A stretch of 47,788 bases of DNA from Alphaproteobacteria bacterium (GTDB taxonomy: Bacteria > Pseudomonadota > Alphaproteobacteria > Rhodobacterales > Rhodobacteraceae): the NCBI GenBank assembly GCA_030425395.1, contig JAUIAS010000025.1, positions 1-47,788 of the forward strand. Direction: 5' to 3'. Shown one piece after another: positions 8,395 to 16,925 of the stretch (within the stretch, counting starts at the first letter, position 1; every line of letters begins with the position of its first letter). The position numbers and the translations under genes are program-made. The notes beneath the pieces are model-generated. The model ran no database searches. It was not told where the DNA came from and saw nothing but the letters and a program-made list of their open reading frames with translations.

Positions 8395-9728
8395 TACTGC
8401 TCTCCTGTGAGTTCAAGAAGCGCCGCAGTGCTGTCTTGCAGCGTGGCGCGGGTTTCCATGTCTTGTCCGAGAAACGCTTTGATCCGGGGCCAAAGATCGA
8501 CTGCGCGATCGAGTTCCGCATCCTGACCGCGCGTATAGGCCCCCATCAGCATCATATCGCGATTTTCCATGTAGAGCGCGATCAGCCTGCGCAGCTCCAT
8601 GCCCGCGCGGGCATGATCACGGCCCACGATGTCCTTCATCACGCGGCTGACCGACTGTGGAATGTCAATTGCCGGATACAACCCCATCTGCGCCTGTTTG
8701 CGTGACAGGACAAAGTGACCGTCCAGAATGGCGCGGGCGGTATCAACGACCGGATCATTGGTGGTGTCGTCGCCATCGGCGAGGATTGTATAGAAAGCCG
8801 TTATAGTGCCTTCGCCCGGCAAACCGGTTCCCGCGCGTTCTATCAGGCTGGGGATCATCGACAGGGCAGATGGCGGATAGCCTTTGGCCGTCGGCTGTTC
8901 CCCAAGGGCAAGCCCAACCTCGCGCCGCGCATGAGCCACACGGGTCAGGCTATCCATGATCAGCATGACCTGTTTGCCCTGCGCACGAAAATACTCGGCA
9001 ATGGCCGTGGCCCTCTGGGCCGCGCGCAGCCGCAGAAGGGGCGACCGGTCCGCGGGAACTGCAACGACACAGGTCTTGGAGGCGTTTTCGCCCTTCATGA
9101 CATGGTTCACGAAATCGCCGACTTCGCGCGCCCGCTCGCCGATCAGGCCAACAACCACCACGTCAGCGTTCGTATAACGGGTCATCATTTCGATCAGGAC
9201 AGATTTACCGACCCCGGATCCGGCGATGATCCCAACACGCTGCCCACGTCCAACAGTCAGCGTAGAATTGATGGTGCGCACGCCCACGTCCAACGGATCG
9301 GTTACGGCCTGCCGGGCAAGCGGATTCCGCTCCTCTCCGGCCAACGGCACCTGATCGGCACAAAGCGGTGGCGGCAGATTGTCGAGAGGGGTGCCTTCGG
9401 CATCGAGCACGCGCCCCAGAACCGCCGGGCCGATTTTGGCCCGATGCCCCCCTTCAAGCCGCGTCACCTGTGATCCGATGGTGATACGCGCGCCGGGTTG
9501 ATCCAGAAACAGAAGGTTGCGCCCATCGGCAAACCCAACGATCTCACCCGTGGCACCAGCCCCGTCTTCGGTCTCTACGCGACAAAGGGTGCCCGGACTT
9601 GTGGGGAACCCCGCGCATTCCAGGATCAGACCGTCATAGCGCAGCACCCGACCTGAAAACGCAGGGCGCGGAATACTGGACCACCGCTGCGTGACCGCAT
9701 TCAGCGCACCAGAACGAAGCGCGCTCAT
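8394..9728 (-). CDS. fliI: flagellum-specific ATPase FliI
   Basis: 444-residue hexameric ATPase that energises export. Walker A is GSGVGKSV (170-177), Walker B is VMLIMD (254-259), and the family block EQPTAKGYPPSALSMIPSL is present. It overlaps fliH (ATGA) upstream and fliJ downstream. Length and motifs are all normal. Confidence 0.98.
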   Translation of the reverse strand: MSALRSGALNAVTQRWSSIPRPAFSGRVLRYDGLILECAGFPTSPGTLCRVETEDGAGATGEIVGFADGRNLLFLDQPGARITIGSQVTRLEGGHRAKIGPAVLGRVLDAEGTPLDNLPPPLCADQVPLAGEERNPLARQAVTDPLDVGVRTINSTLTVGRGQRVGIIAGSGVGKSVLIEMMTRYTNADVVVVGLIGERAREVGDFVNHVMKGENASKTCVVAVPADRSPLLRLRAAQRATAIAEYFRAQGKQVMLIMDSLTRVAHARREVGLALGEQPTAKGYPPSALSMIPSLIERAGTGLPGEGTITAFYTILADGDDTTNDPVVDTARAILDGHFVLSRKQAQMGLYPAIDIPQSVSRVMKDIVGRDHARAGMELRRLIALYMENRDMMLMGAYTRGQDAELDRAVDLWPRIKAFLGQDMETRATLQDSTAALLELTGEQ

Positions 9729-10633
9729 GATGCTGCCCCATTTTGGGGATCGACGATCACATCCGACAGCGTGATTTCCCCGGCTTTCAAGCGCAGATCA
9801 CCGCGCTGCAAACCCGCGTCCGGAATCAATCTGGCATCGGCCAACGTCGGAGTGTCACCGACATGCGGACGGATCGCGGCGAGATCCTCTGCGTTCATGT
9901 AAACTTGGGTCTTGGACAATCCTGTTGCGACTTGCGCCGCCAGCCCTTCGACGCGCTGGATAAACGGAAGCGGCAAGTCAGAAATTGCCTGACCCGCGCG
10001 ATCCGACGCGATCTGCCGGACCGAGGTTTCGATAGCGCCACCAATCCCGGCGATCAGTTCCGCCTCGGCGTGGGTCAGCGCAGCAACGCCGGACAGGAAC
10101 GCCTCGCGCGCCTGCCCCAGTTCGGCCTCGGCCGTGGCGCGGGCTTCGGCCAGTGCTGCGTCGCGCGCAGCGGCCACCGCCTGATCCAGATTGGCCATCG
10201 CAGCCGCGTGGCCTGCATCCCACGCGACCTGGCGTTCGGCCTCGATATCAATGGACGGAGGTTGCGGTGCCGGGGTGAAATCCTGGGCGGCCCCCACGGC
10301 AGACGCTTCGTCGCCCGCGTCAAGCGATGCTGCTGGGACCTCTGTTTCATGTTCTGCGCCGTGCTCAGTGGCCCCAAACTGTGGCGCGACATCGGTCACA
10401 GCATCTTCGTCTTGGCCCGCTTGAGACATCGGCTCTGGAGTTGCCACCGCCTCAGGCAGTGGGGCCTGATCGGACACAACCGATCGTGGCGTAAAGGGTA
10501 AAACCCCCGCTTCTGGACCAGCTGAGTTCTTGGCCTTCGGCGCAAAACCACGTTCCCGGAACGCCTTGTCGGTGTCCCGCATCATGGCGAGAACATCCTC
10601 GGGCTTGAACGTCTTGGTGGGGGTATCGGTCAT
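9725..10633 (-). CDS. fliH: flagellar export regulator FliH-like
   Basis: 302 residues: an N-terminal FliN/FlhA-binding-like segment, a long acidic Ala/Pro/Glu-rich stretch (about 30-140), an Ala/Glu coiled coil and a C-terminal FliH/V-ATPase-E domain that inhibits and positions FliI. ATG 10633 is chosen because GAGG lies seven bases upstream. A GTG at 10645 is possible. The disordered stretch makes it longer than the roughly 230-residue enterobacterial protein. Confidence 0.85.
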   Translation of the reverse strand: MTDTPTKTFKPEDVLAMMRDTDKAFRERGFAPKAKNSAGPEAGVLPFTPRSVVSDQAPLPEAVATPEPMSQAGQDEDAVTDVAPQFGATEHGAEHETEVPAASLDAGDEASAVGAAQDFTPAPQPPSIDIEAERQVAWDAGHAAAMANLDQAVAAARDAALAEARATAEAELGQAREAFLSGVAALTHAEAELIAGIGGAIETSVRQIASDRAGQAISDLPLPFIQRVEGLAAQVATGLSKTQVYMNAEDLAAIRPHVGDTPTLADARLIPDAGLQRGDLRLKAGEITLSDVIVDPQNGAAS

Positions 10634-10641
10634 ATCCGGCC

Positions 10642-11682
10642 TCACAGCATCTGTTCGCCGCCGCGACCGGCAAGCGTGATCTGACCCGCGTCAGACAACC
10701 GGCGGGCAACCGTGATGACGGTCTTTTGCGCCTCTTGAACACGGCTCAAACGCACCGGGCCCATGGCCTCCATCTCGTCAACGACATTGGCAGCGGCACG
10801 CTGCGACATGCAGCCCAGCAACTTGTCGCGAAGCGGGGCGCTGGCCCCTTTGAGGGCAAGAACCAGAACATCGTTGTCGACTTCGCGCAGCACGGTTTGC
10901 AGCGACCGGTCGTCGGATTTGATGAGATAGTCGAACACAAACAGGTTGTCCTGAATGTCTTCCATCAGATCCTTGTCCTCTTTACGGATGTCTTTCATGA
11001 TCCGCTGTTCCATGTCCTGACGGGTAAAGTTCATGATCCGCGCCGCTGCCTTCACGCCTCCGATCTGGGATGCGCGCAGCGATGTGTTGGCCTTGAACTT
11101 GGCACGCATCACCTCTTCCAGCTCGCGCAGGGCTTCCGGCTGGACTGTGTTCAGAGTGGCAATACGTTTGATGATTTCGGGCTGAACCTCTTCGGGCAAC
11201 CGTTTCAGCACCTCGGCCCCTTGGCTGTAATCCAGCAACGCAACCACCAGCGCGATGATCTGAGGATGTTCATCAAGGATCAGTTCGGCAATCGCAGGCG
11301 CATCCATCCAATCGAGGATTTCAATCGCCTTCTCGGTGTTGGCCGGTGCGATGCGTGACAGAACCGATTGCGCCTTGTGTGTACCAAGGGCATCAGTCAG
11401 CACCCGACGCACAAATGGCGCGGCCCCGACACCCAGCCCGGTTTGCCCGCTGACCGCCGACAGAAATTCTGTCAACACTGCATCAACAGTTTCATGGCGC
11501 ACGTTCTGGACCGAAAACATCGCCTCCCCAAGCGCCTGAACTTCGGACGGTGACAAGGAATGAAGGATTTGAGCGGCGGTTTCTTCGCCAAAGATCATCA
11601 TTATGATCGCCGCCTTTTGCACCGGCGTCAGTTCGTCGGAAACCGGTCCGGATTCGGACCTCATCAGCGCAGGAACAGCCAT
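10642..11682 (-). CDS. fliG: flagellar motor switch protein FliG
   Basis: 346 residues with N, middle and C domains. The middle domain has the EHPQ motif (ILDEHPQIIALV). The C-terminal charged helix (KGASAPLRDKLLGCMSQRAA) contacts MotA. It couples the C-ring to the MS-ring and stators. ATG 11682 overlaps the fliF stop (TGATG) and follows a strong GGAGGAG ribosome site. GTG 11685 is a possible alternative. Confidence 0.97.
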   Translation of the reverse strand: MAVPALMRSESGPVSDELTPVQKAAIIMMIFGEETAAQILHSLSPSEVQALGEAMFSVQNVRHETVDAVLTEFLSAVSGQTGLGVGAAPFVRRVLTDALGTHKAQSVLSRIAPANTEKAIEILDWMDAPAIAELILDEHPQIIALVVALLDYSQGAEVLKRLPEEVQPEIIKRIATLNTVQPEALRELEEVMRAKFKANTSLRASQIGGVKAAARIMNFTRQDMEQRIMKDIRKEDKDLMEDIQDNLFVFDYLIKSDDRSLQTVLREVDNDVLVLALKGASAPLRDKLLGCMSQRAAANVVDEMEAMGPVRLSRVQEAQKTVITVARRLSDAGQITLAGRGGEQML

Positions 11683-13370
11683 CACTCCTCCTCCTTTCCG
11701 GGTTCGGAAAGCATCGACTTGAAAACACCAGCCACCCGGTTCGTATCATCCCCGACCAGTTGCCGGAGCAGGGCGACTTTTTCGTCATAGGTGATGGCCG
11801 CGTTGGGATCTTCCGGGGCGGCGGCACTGTCCAGCCGTTGACGCAGGGATTGCAGGCTTTCGCCGCGGCCAACTTCGATTGCGTCACCATATCCACCGGC
11901 GGCAACAGCGTCCGGTCCACCCACAGGGGGCAACAGCCGGGTCAAAAGCGGCTTGACCACCCCCAGAACCACGATGGCCAGCACGACAATCTGCGCAAGA
12001 ATGCGCCCGGCTTCCGCCACCCAGGGGGCGCTGTACCAAGGGGCTGCGGCCATCATGGACGGCTGCACCATGAAAGGGGCCGCCGACACGGTCACAAGAT
12101 CACCACGGGTTTCATCAAAACCGATGGCGCTGCGTGTCAGGGCTTCGATCTCGGCAATAGGAAGCTCTGCCGGAGCTTCGGTGCCATCCTCGCCGACCAC
12201 CTGTGGCAAACGGTGCAGCAGGATCGCCGCATTCACGCGTTTGATCTGGGCGGTTGCAGGCTGTCGGGTTTCGACCCGGCGGCTGACTTCATAGTTCTTG
12301 GTCGATGACGACGACCGGTTGACACTTGAGTTCTCACCCTTGGTTCGCTCGCCCGCGGCTTGTTCAAGCTCAGGCTCTGGCGGCGGGGTATTCGACACAG
12401 CCCCCGGAATCCCGATCGCGGTGGACCCGGAGCTTTCCTGAAGGCTTTGTTGTTCGCTGCGCAGAGCGGTATTGGGCAAAAACTCTTCGCTGGTGATCTC
12501 GGAGCGGGTAAAATCCATGTCGAGGGTAATCTGCACCGCAGCGTTGCCGGCACCGACGATCGGGGTCAGAAGCGACAGAACCCGATCACGGTAGAGCCGT
12601 TCCATTTCCATACGGTGACGCATGTTGCGGTCGTTGACCGCTTGTTCAGGGTTGGCCTCATCCGTGGTCAGGAGATTACCGGCCTGATCCACGACGGACA
12701 CATCGGATCGCGCCATTTCCGGCACAGCGGTAGAGACCAGGCTGACGATCGCAGAAACCTGTCGTTCGCCCAGCGTCATGCCGGGCGCCAGTTCGACAAA
12801 GACCGACGCGCGCGCCGGTTTTTGTTCACGCACAAAAGCGGTGCGTTCCGGCAAGGCCAAATGGACGCGGGCATTCCGAACCGGACGTAGTTCTGCAATG
12901 GACTGTGCAAGGTTCATTTCCTGCATGCGCCGGAGGCGGGCAGCCTCAACCTGACGGGAGGTGCCCATCGGCATATCCGAAATGGCCGACATTGCGTCCT
13001 GCGTGCCCTGCGGCAAGCCTTCGGTTGCAAGGACCATGCGCGCACGATGGAAATCCCCCGACAAGACCGACAAGATGCCCGTCGCTGGATCAAGCTGCGC
13101 GTCGATACCCGCAGCCGTCAGAGCCTCAAGGGCCAGAGATTTTTCCACTTCCGGCAGGCCCGATTGAATTGCCATCCTGTCCGCCGGTGCCAAAAGCATC
13201 CACGCGGCCAACCCGAGGCCTACCGCCGTGATTGCCCCCACGGCCGGCAAGGCCCGGCGCAGCGCGGGCTGATCGGCAAAGCCATCAAAGCGCGAAAAGG
13301 CCGAACGCACACGCAGCATGAGACCATTGCCACCTGTTTGTGCTGGAACTTGAACCGAACTCGCATCCAT
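11682..13370 (-). CDS. fliF: flagellar MS-ring protein FliF
   Basis: 562 residues: a transmembrane helix (about 42-62), YscJ/FliF ring-building motifs in the periplasmic part (about 70-330), a second transmembrane helix (about 445-470) and a cytoplasmic FliG-binding tail. It forms the membrane base of the motor on which the C-ring and export gate assemble. Length is typical (550-570). It starts 34 bases after fliE. Confidence 0.97.
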   Translation of the reverse strand: MDASSVQVPAQTGGNGLMLRVRSAFSRFDGFADQPALRRALPAVGAITAVGLGLAAWMLLAPADRMAIQSGLPEVEKSLALEALTAAGIDAQLDPATGILSVLSGDFHRARMVLATEGLPQGTQDAMSAISDMPMGTSRQVEAARLRRMQEMNLAQSIAELRPVRNARVHLALPERTAFVREQKPARASVFVELAPGMTLGERQVSAIVSLVSTAVPEMARSDVSVVDQAGNLLTTDEANPEQAVNDRNMRHRMEMERLYRDRVLSLLTPIVGAGNAAVQITLDMDFTRSEITSEEFLPNTALRSEQQSLQESSGSTAIGIPGAVSNTPPPEPELEQAAGERTKGENSSVNRSSSSTKNYEVSRRVETRQPATAQIKRVNAAILLHRLPQVVGEDGTEAPAELPIAEIEALTRSAIGFDETRGDLVTVSAAPFMVQPSMMAAAPWYSAPWVAEAGRILAQIVVLAIVVLGVVKPLLTRLLPPVGGPDAVAAGGYGDAIEVGRGESLQSLRQRLDSAAAPEDPNAAITYDEKVALLRQLVGDDTNRVAGVFKSMLSEPGKEEE

Positions 13371-13404
13371 TTGTCTAAACAGCCTTAATTCTCGAAAACC
13401 GGCA

Positions 13405-13731
13405 TCAAACCGGCATGTTCATGATATCCCGGTAGGCGGTCAGCGCCTTGTTCCGGACCTGCATCGTCATCTGGAATCCCAATGAGGAGACCTGTTGTTC
13501 CACCATCACTGCGGCCAGATCATCGGTCTTGCCGGTCTCAAAGGCCTTTGCGGCTTCGCTAGCGCGGGCTTGCTGATCCGCAACCCGGTCAACAGCCTGA
13601 CCCAATCGGTCCGCAAAACCGGGGCCCGCGGACGCTCCCGCGTGCTCTGGTCGGTCGATGCCCACAGGCCGCTGTGCGGCTTGCTGCGCATGCATCGCGC
13701 TGACCGAAGATGAAATGCCGGTGACGCTCAT
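13405..13731 (-). CDS. fliE: flagellar rod-junction protein FliE
   Basis: 108 residues with the conserved C-terminal FliE pattern (VEQQVSSLGFQMTMQVRNKALTAY, split over about 77-100). It joins the MS-ring to the rod and is among the first exported proteins. It lies 12 bases after the activator gene, in the standard fliE-fliF order. Confidence 0.95.
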   Translation of the reverse strand: MSVTGISSSVSAMHAQQAAQRPVGIDRPEHAGASAGPGFADRLGQAVDRVADQQARASEAAKAFETGKTDDLAAVMVEQQVSSLGFQMTMQVRNKALTAYRDIMNMPV

Positions 13732-13743
13732 GGTTCATTAACC

Positions 13744-14868
13744 TCAGGCGGCGTTCATCTCGGGCAACGCAAAGTCATCGGTGCCCAGCATGATATGTTC
13801 GGGCGCGATCACGGATGTGTCGGCCAGCACCAAGGCACGCTGCATGACGTTTTCCAGCTCACGGACATTTCCTGGCCAAGCATAGGCCGCCAGCGTGTCA
13901 CAGGTTTCAGGTGCCAAAACGGGAACGGTCATCCCCTGCGGGCAATGCCGCCGCAACATGGCCTGCGCCAGAACGGAAATATCCGCGGGACGATCAGCCA
14001 GAGCCAGCGTGGACAGCGGAAACACGTTGAGACGGTAGTAAAGATCTTCGCGGAACGTCCCACGTGCGATTTCTGCGGGCATGTTACGGTTGGACGTCGC
14101 AAGAATGCGGATGTCGACCGATGTTTCAGAATGGCTGCCCAAAGGCGTGACCTTGCGTTCCTGAATGACGCGCAGCAGCTTGGCCTGAAGGCCCATCGGC
14201 ATTTCCGAGATTTCATCAAGCAGCAAGGTGCCGCCATCCGCCGCACGGATCAGGCCCTTGTTCTGTGCCGCAGCGCCGGTGAAGGCACCTTTTTCATGAC
14301 CGAACAGGATGGCCTCAAGCATGTTTTCCGGGATGGCTGCACAGTTGATGGCGACAAACGGTTTTTCCTTGCGGGTCGAGCGTTCGTGGATCAGCCGCGA
14401 GAGAACTTCTTTACCGCTGCCGGTGGGACCGTTGATAAACACGCTGACGTCAAACCGCGCAACGCGGCTTGCCATGTCGATCAGCTTGCCGGTTGCTGGG
14501 TCAGCGGCAACCATAGCGCCAAAGGGTTCCGCAATCCGGTCGGCCAGCATCATAAGATACGCATCGCGGGTCGCAGCGAGATCACGCGCAGGCAGACCAA
14601 TCCGCAGAAGACGACCACCCAAATCTTCGTGTTCCGTCCATTCCGTGGCGTCAGTGTCAATCACCACGATCTTCTTGGCCCCCAGCTTGCGGGCCCGGTC
14701 GACCACGGACTTGGTCTTGTCGGCCTTGGACGCCTCCGAGGCGGGCACGATCAGGGTGTGGCAGGTTTCCGCATCGCCCATAGCGACACGAACACGCCGC
14801 CCGATCAGCAATTCGGCAAGGGCGTCAGCGCGAGGGAAAAGCGGAGCAGAAAGCAGTATGTCGGTCAT
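13744..14868 (-). CDS. sigma-54 activator (AAA+) lacking a DNA-binding domain, FleT-like
   Basis: 374 residues: an N-terminal domain of about 110 residues without a phospho-acceptor pattern, then a complete sigma-54 AAA+ domain with Walker A GPTGSGKE (147-154), the sigma-54 loop GAFTGA (194-199) and Walker B GTLLLDEI (213-220). The protein stops soon after the AAA+ lid; no Fis-type HTH follows. In R. sphaeroides an activator gene, fleT, likewise precedes fliE, and FleT works as a hetero-oligomer with FleQ. By analogy this protein probably needs a DNA-binding partner encoded elsewhere. ATG 14868 is chosen because the sigma-54 promoter at 14904-14918 lies between it and a longer frame start at 14919. 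AAGGTGA supplies a ribosome site. Confidence 0.9.
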   Translation of the reverse strand: MTDILLSAPLFPRADALAELLIGRRVRVAMGDAETCHTLIVPASEASKADKTKSVVDRARKLGAKKIVVIDTDATEWTEHEDLGGRLLRIGLPARDLAATRDAYLMMLADRIAEPFGAMVAADPATGKLIDMASRVARFDVSVFINGPTGSGKEVLSRLIHERSTRKEKPFVAINCAAIPENMLEAILFGHEKGAFTGAAAQNKGLIRAADGGTLLLDEISEMPMGLQAKLLRVIQERKVTPLGSHSETSVDIRILATSNRNMPAEIARGTFREDLYYRLNVFPLSTLALADRPADISVLAQAMLRRHCPQGMTVPVLAPETCDTLAAYAWPGNVRELENVMQRALVLADTSVIAPEHIMLGTDDFALPEMNAA

Positions 14869-14903
14869 GGCAGTCACCTTTTTAGCGGTACGCCAAAATA
14901 TAA

Positions 14904-14918
14904 GCAGGGATCGTGCCA
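14904..14918 (-). promoter_or_regulatory. sigma-54 (-24/-12) promoter of the flagellar superoperon
   Basis: Minus-strand TGGCACGATCCCTGC keeps GG-N10-GC exactly and matches the -24 consensus TGGCACG fully. The expected start of transcription is near 14892, 24 bases before the activator ATG. It would drive the activator gene and fliE onward. Confidence 0.85.
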
Positions 14919-14950
14919 ACCCTTATTTTGCTGGCCTTCGGCTAACACAC

Positions 14951-15047
14951 GTCGGTTTTTCGCCGTAAAAGTGGGTGATAGACGTTGCTAAGCGTCGAAA
15001 TGTCGACAATCCGGGGAAAAGTCAGGGCCGCGCGTCGAAAAACCGAC
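14951..15047. promoter_or_regulatory. candidate enhancer (UAS) repeats for the flagellar activator
   Basis: The 356-base gap 14869-15224 has no gene. It contains GTCGGTTTTTCG (14951-14962) and its inverted copy CGAAAAACCGAC (15036-15047), 85 bases apart (about eight helical turns). GCGTCGAAA occurs at 14992-15000 and again at 15032-15040, 40 bases apart. The sites lie about 35-140 bases upstream of the superoperon promoter, a usual distance for sigma-54 enhancers, and could also serve the divergent cheA promoter. Function is inferred. Confidence 0.45.
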
Positions 15048-15224
15048 ACCCGTGGCAATCGCCCGGCAAGCCATTTGCGACACCATCGCCCAAAGATCAG
15101 ATCGCAAATTCAATGGAATTTGACTGGTATCGAAGGATAGATTTCACCCTATACCTTAGATCTCCTCACATTTCCCCCGCCGCCGTCGTTTTCAACTCCA
15201 GACGCACAAAAGTGGCAGGGTCCC

Positions 15225-15533
15225 ATGTTATCCAGAACATACCATCTCAAATTTCCCAGCTTGGACGCCGCGCAAATCGCAGCGCCATTCATTACGGAAA
15301 CTCTCGGCAATGCCATTCCCGAATGCCGATTGTCCGGTCTGACAGTCCTGATCGGAAAGGAAGGGGACATTTCAGTAAACCTCTTCTTCCCGTCCGTGGC
15401 TGACTTGAAGATATTCGAGAAGAAGCACGGCGGCTTCATTGATACGATGAAGAAAACATTCCTGTTTCGATCCACGGGCTTTGACGGGGTCTGTATCTTC
15501 AACTTTGAAGGCAATTCCGAAGAAGCCGCCTGA
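15225..15533 (+). CDS. unrecognised small soluble protein between flagellar and che operons
   Basis: 102 residues with no signal peptide or membrane segment. It has a mixed alpha/beta look with hydrophobic strands (LTVLIG, ISVNLFF, GVCIFNFE) and a lysine-rich helix. AGGG lies about six bases before the ATG. I do not recognise a family. It is read toward cheA and away from the flagellar superoperon and is followed by a hairpin, so it may be its own transcript. Its size and fold pattern might suit a small regulator or STAS-like protein, but this is only a guess. Confidence 0.65.
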   Translation: MLSRTYHLKFPSLDAAQIAAPFITETLGNAIPECRLSGLTVLIGKEGDISVNLFFPSVADLKIFEKKHGGFIDTMKKTFLFRSTGFDGVCIFNFEGNSEEAA

Positions 15534-15536
15534 CAC

Positions 15537-15564
15537 CCAACCCGCCGGGAAAAAGGCGGGTTGG
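15537..15564 (+). terminator. 10-bp hairpin overlapping the cheA promoter
   Basis: CCAACCCGCC (15537-15546) pairs perfectly with GGCGGGTTGG (15555-15564) around an eight-base A-rich loop, four bases after the stop of the 102-residue gene. No T-run follows, so termination would be imperfect. Its right arm contains the first three bases of the -24 element of the next promoter. Confidence 0.5.
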
Positions 15565-15576
15565 CACAACCTTTGC
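15562..15576 (+). promoter_or_regulatory. sigma-54 (-24/-12) promoter of the chemotaxis operon
   Basis: TGGCACAACCTTTGC, followed by A, has GG-N10-GC spacing and a full TTGCA -12 box. The expected transcription start is near 15588, ahead of the 35-residue frame at 15610 and of cheA at 15714. It places this che operon in the same sigma-54 regulon as the flagellar genes. Confidence 0.8.
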
Positions 15577-15609
15577 AGAGTGTGGAATTGAACTCTTCCA
15601 CCGGGGACC

Positions 15610-15717
15610 ATGCAGGTTTTCCGGACGGATGTCTCTTATTCAATCGCTTGCGACAGCTCCGGGAAATCAGGCGTGGAACAGATGCTTAAAACAGTGCTGG
15701 CAGGTGGTCGCACATGA
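15610..15717 (+). CDS. possible 35-residue leader peptide coupled to cheA
   Basis: A short frame begins with ATG 22 bases after the predicted transcription start and ends with TGA overlapping the cheA ATG (ATGA at 15714-15717). GGGGA lies just upstream of its ATG but is close. The predicted peptide is polar and matches nothing I know. The exact overlap is the pattern used at many real junctions here, so it may couple ribosomes into cheA. It could also be chance. Confidence 0.35.
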   Translation: MQVFRTDVSYSIACDSSGKSGVEQMLKTVLAGGRT

Positions 15718-16925
15718 CTGCTGGAACGGAAACCGCACAGGAAAAATCCTCGGGTGGGGCACTGCTGCGCGTGTCATCCGACAAGATCGGCAGACTGATG
15801 GATCTGGTCGGAGAACTCTCGCTGTCTGTTTCCGAGACGATCAATTCGCCCGAACTCCATGATCTTGACCTGATCGGCTTTGAAGCGTCTGCGCACCGTT
15901 TGTCCATGATTGTCCGCGAGGTGCAGGACGCGGCGACCGAGCTGCGTCTGGTTCCCGTCGGCGAAGTTTTTCGCCGCCTCAAACGGATGGTCAGGGAGCT
16001 TGAGCGCGAGACCGGCAAGAAGATCGACCTCATTATTGATGGAGAAGACACCGCCATCGACAAGCTGGTCGCGGACCGCCTCTATGATCCGCTTTTGCAT
16101 GTTGTGCGCAACTCCATCGACCACGGCATCGAAATGCCTGACGATCGCACGGCTGCGGGCAAACCGGCCAAGGGTGCGCTTACCCTTTCCGCGTCTCAGA
16201 TCGGCAGCGAAGTGCGCATTCAGGTCATCGACGACGGCCGCGGATTGAACCGCGCCAAAATTCTTGGCAAGGCGCGTGAACGGGGCCTGTTCGGTCCACG
16301 CGAGGAACCCGATCCGGCCACGCTGTGGAAAGTGATCTTTCAGCCCGGGTTCTCTACGGCCGAAGCGGTAACAACGCTTTCAGGGCGTGGTGTTGGCATG
16401 GATGTTCTCAACAGCACCATGAAAGACCTGCGCGGTCGCATCGCCGTCGAAAGCGAGGACGGTCAGGGCACAACAGTTTCTCTGCACATCCCGCTTTCTC
16501 TGGCCTTCATAGATTGCATCATCCTTCGCCTTGGCAGCAATCTTTTCTGTGTCCCCGTCGAAGACGTGGCTGAAATTACCAAACCCGACACAGACGATAT
16601 CATCGGCATTTCCGCCCAGAATGGCAGCGAAATGCTCAGATTGCGCGATCACATGATCCCGATTTGTCGGCTGGACACTTTTTATCGCCGTATCTCGCCC
16701 AGCGAAAAGCCGCTGCGCGAGAAGGTGTTCATCGTTTTCGAAACCTCCAGCGGCCGCATCGCCGTTCCGGTGGACGAAGTACTCGACCGTCAACAGGTCG
16801 TTATGAAGAACCTCACCGGGGCTTTGGCCAATGTTCGGGCAAGCTGGGGATGTGCCCTTCTGGCCAGCGGTGAAGTGGCGTTGGTGCTGGACTGCGAACG
16901 TCTGGCCTCTGGGGCAGGGCAATGA
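15714..16925 (+). CDS. cheA: short CheA histidine kinase lacking P1 and P2 (CheA4-like)
   Basis: 403 residues. The dimerisation domain P3 (about 15-75) is followed by a complete kinase domain P4 with N-box HVVRNSIDHG (129-138), G1 DDGRG (173-177) and G2 GRGVGMD (224-230), then a CheW-like P5 (about 265-400). There is no N-terminal HPt domain, so it has no phosphorylatable His of its own and must act on a separate P1. In R. sphaeroides, CheA4 has just this architecture and phosphorylates CheA3. The matching partner is encoded at 21828-25364. It overlaps cheR by ATGA. Confidence 0.93.
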   Translation: MTAGTETAQEKSSGGALLRVSSDKIGRLMDLVGELSLSVSETINSPELHDLDLIGFEASAHRLSMIVREVQDAATELRLVPVGEVFRRLKRMVRELERETGKKIDLIIDGEDTAIDKLVADRLYDPLLHVVRNSIDHGIEMPDDRTAAGKPAKGALTLSASQIGSEVRIQVIDDGRGLNRAKILGKARERGLFGPREEPDPATLWKVIFQPGFSTAEAVTTLSGRGVGMDVLNSTMKDLRGRIAVESEDGQGTTVSLHIPLSLAFIDCIILRLGSNLFCVPVEDVAEITKPDTDDIIGISAQNGSEMLRLRDHMIPICRLDTFYRRISPSEKPLREKVFIVFETSSGRIAVPVDEVLDRQQVVMKNLTGALANVRASWGCALLASGEVALVLDCERLASGAGQ

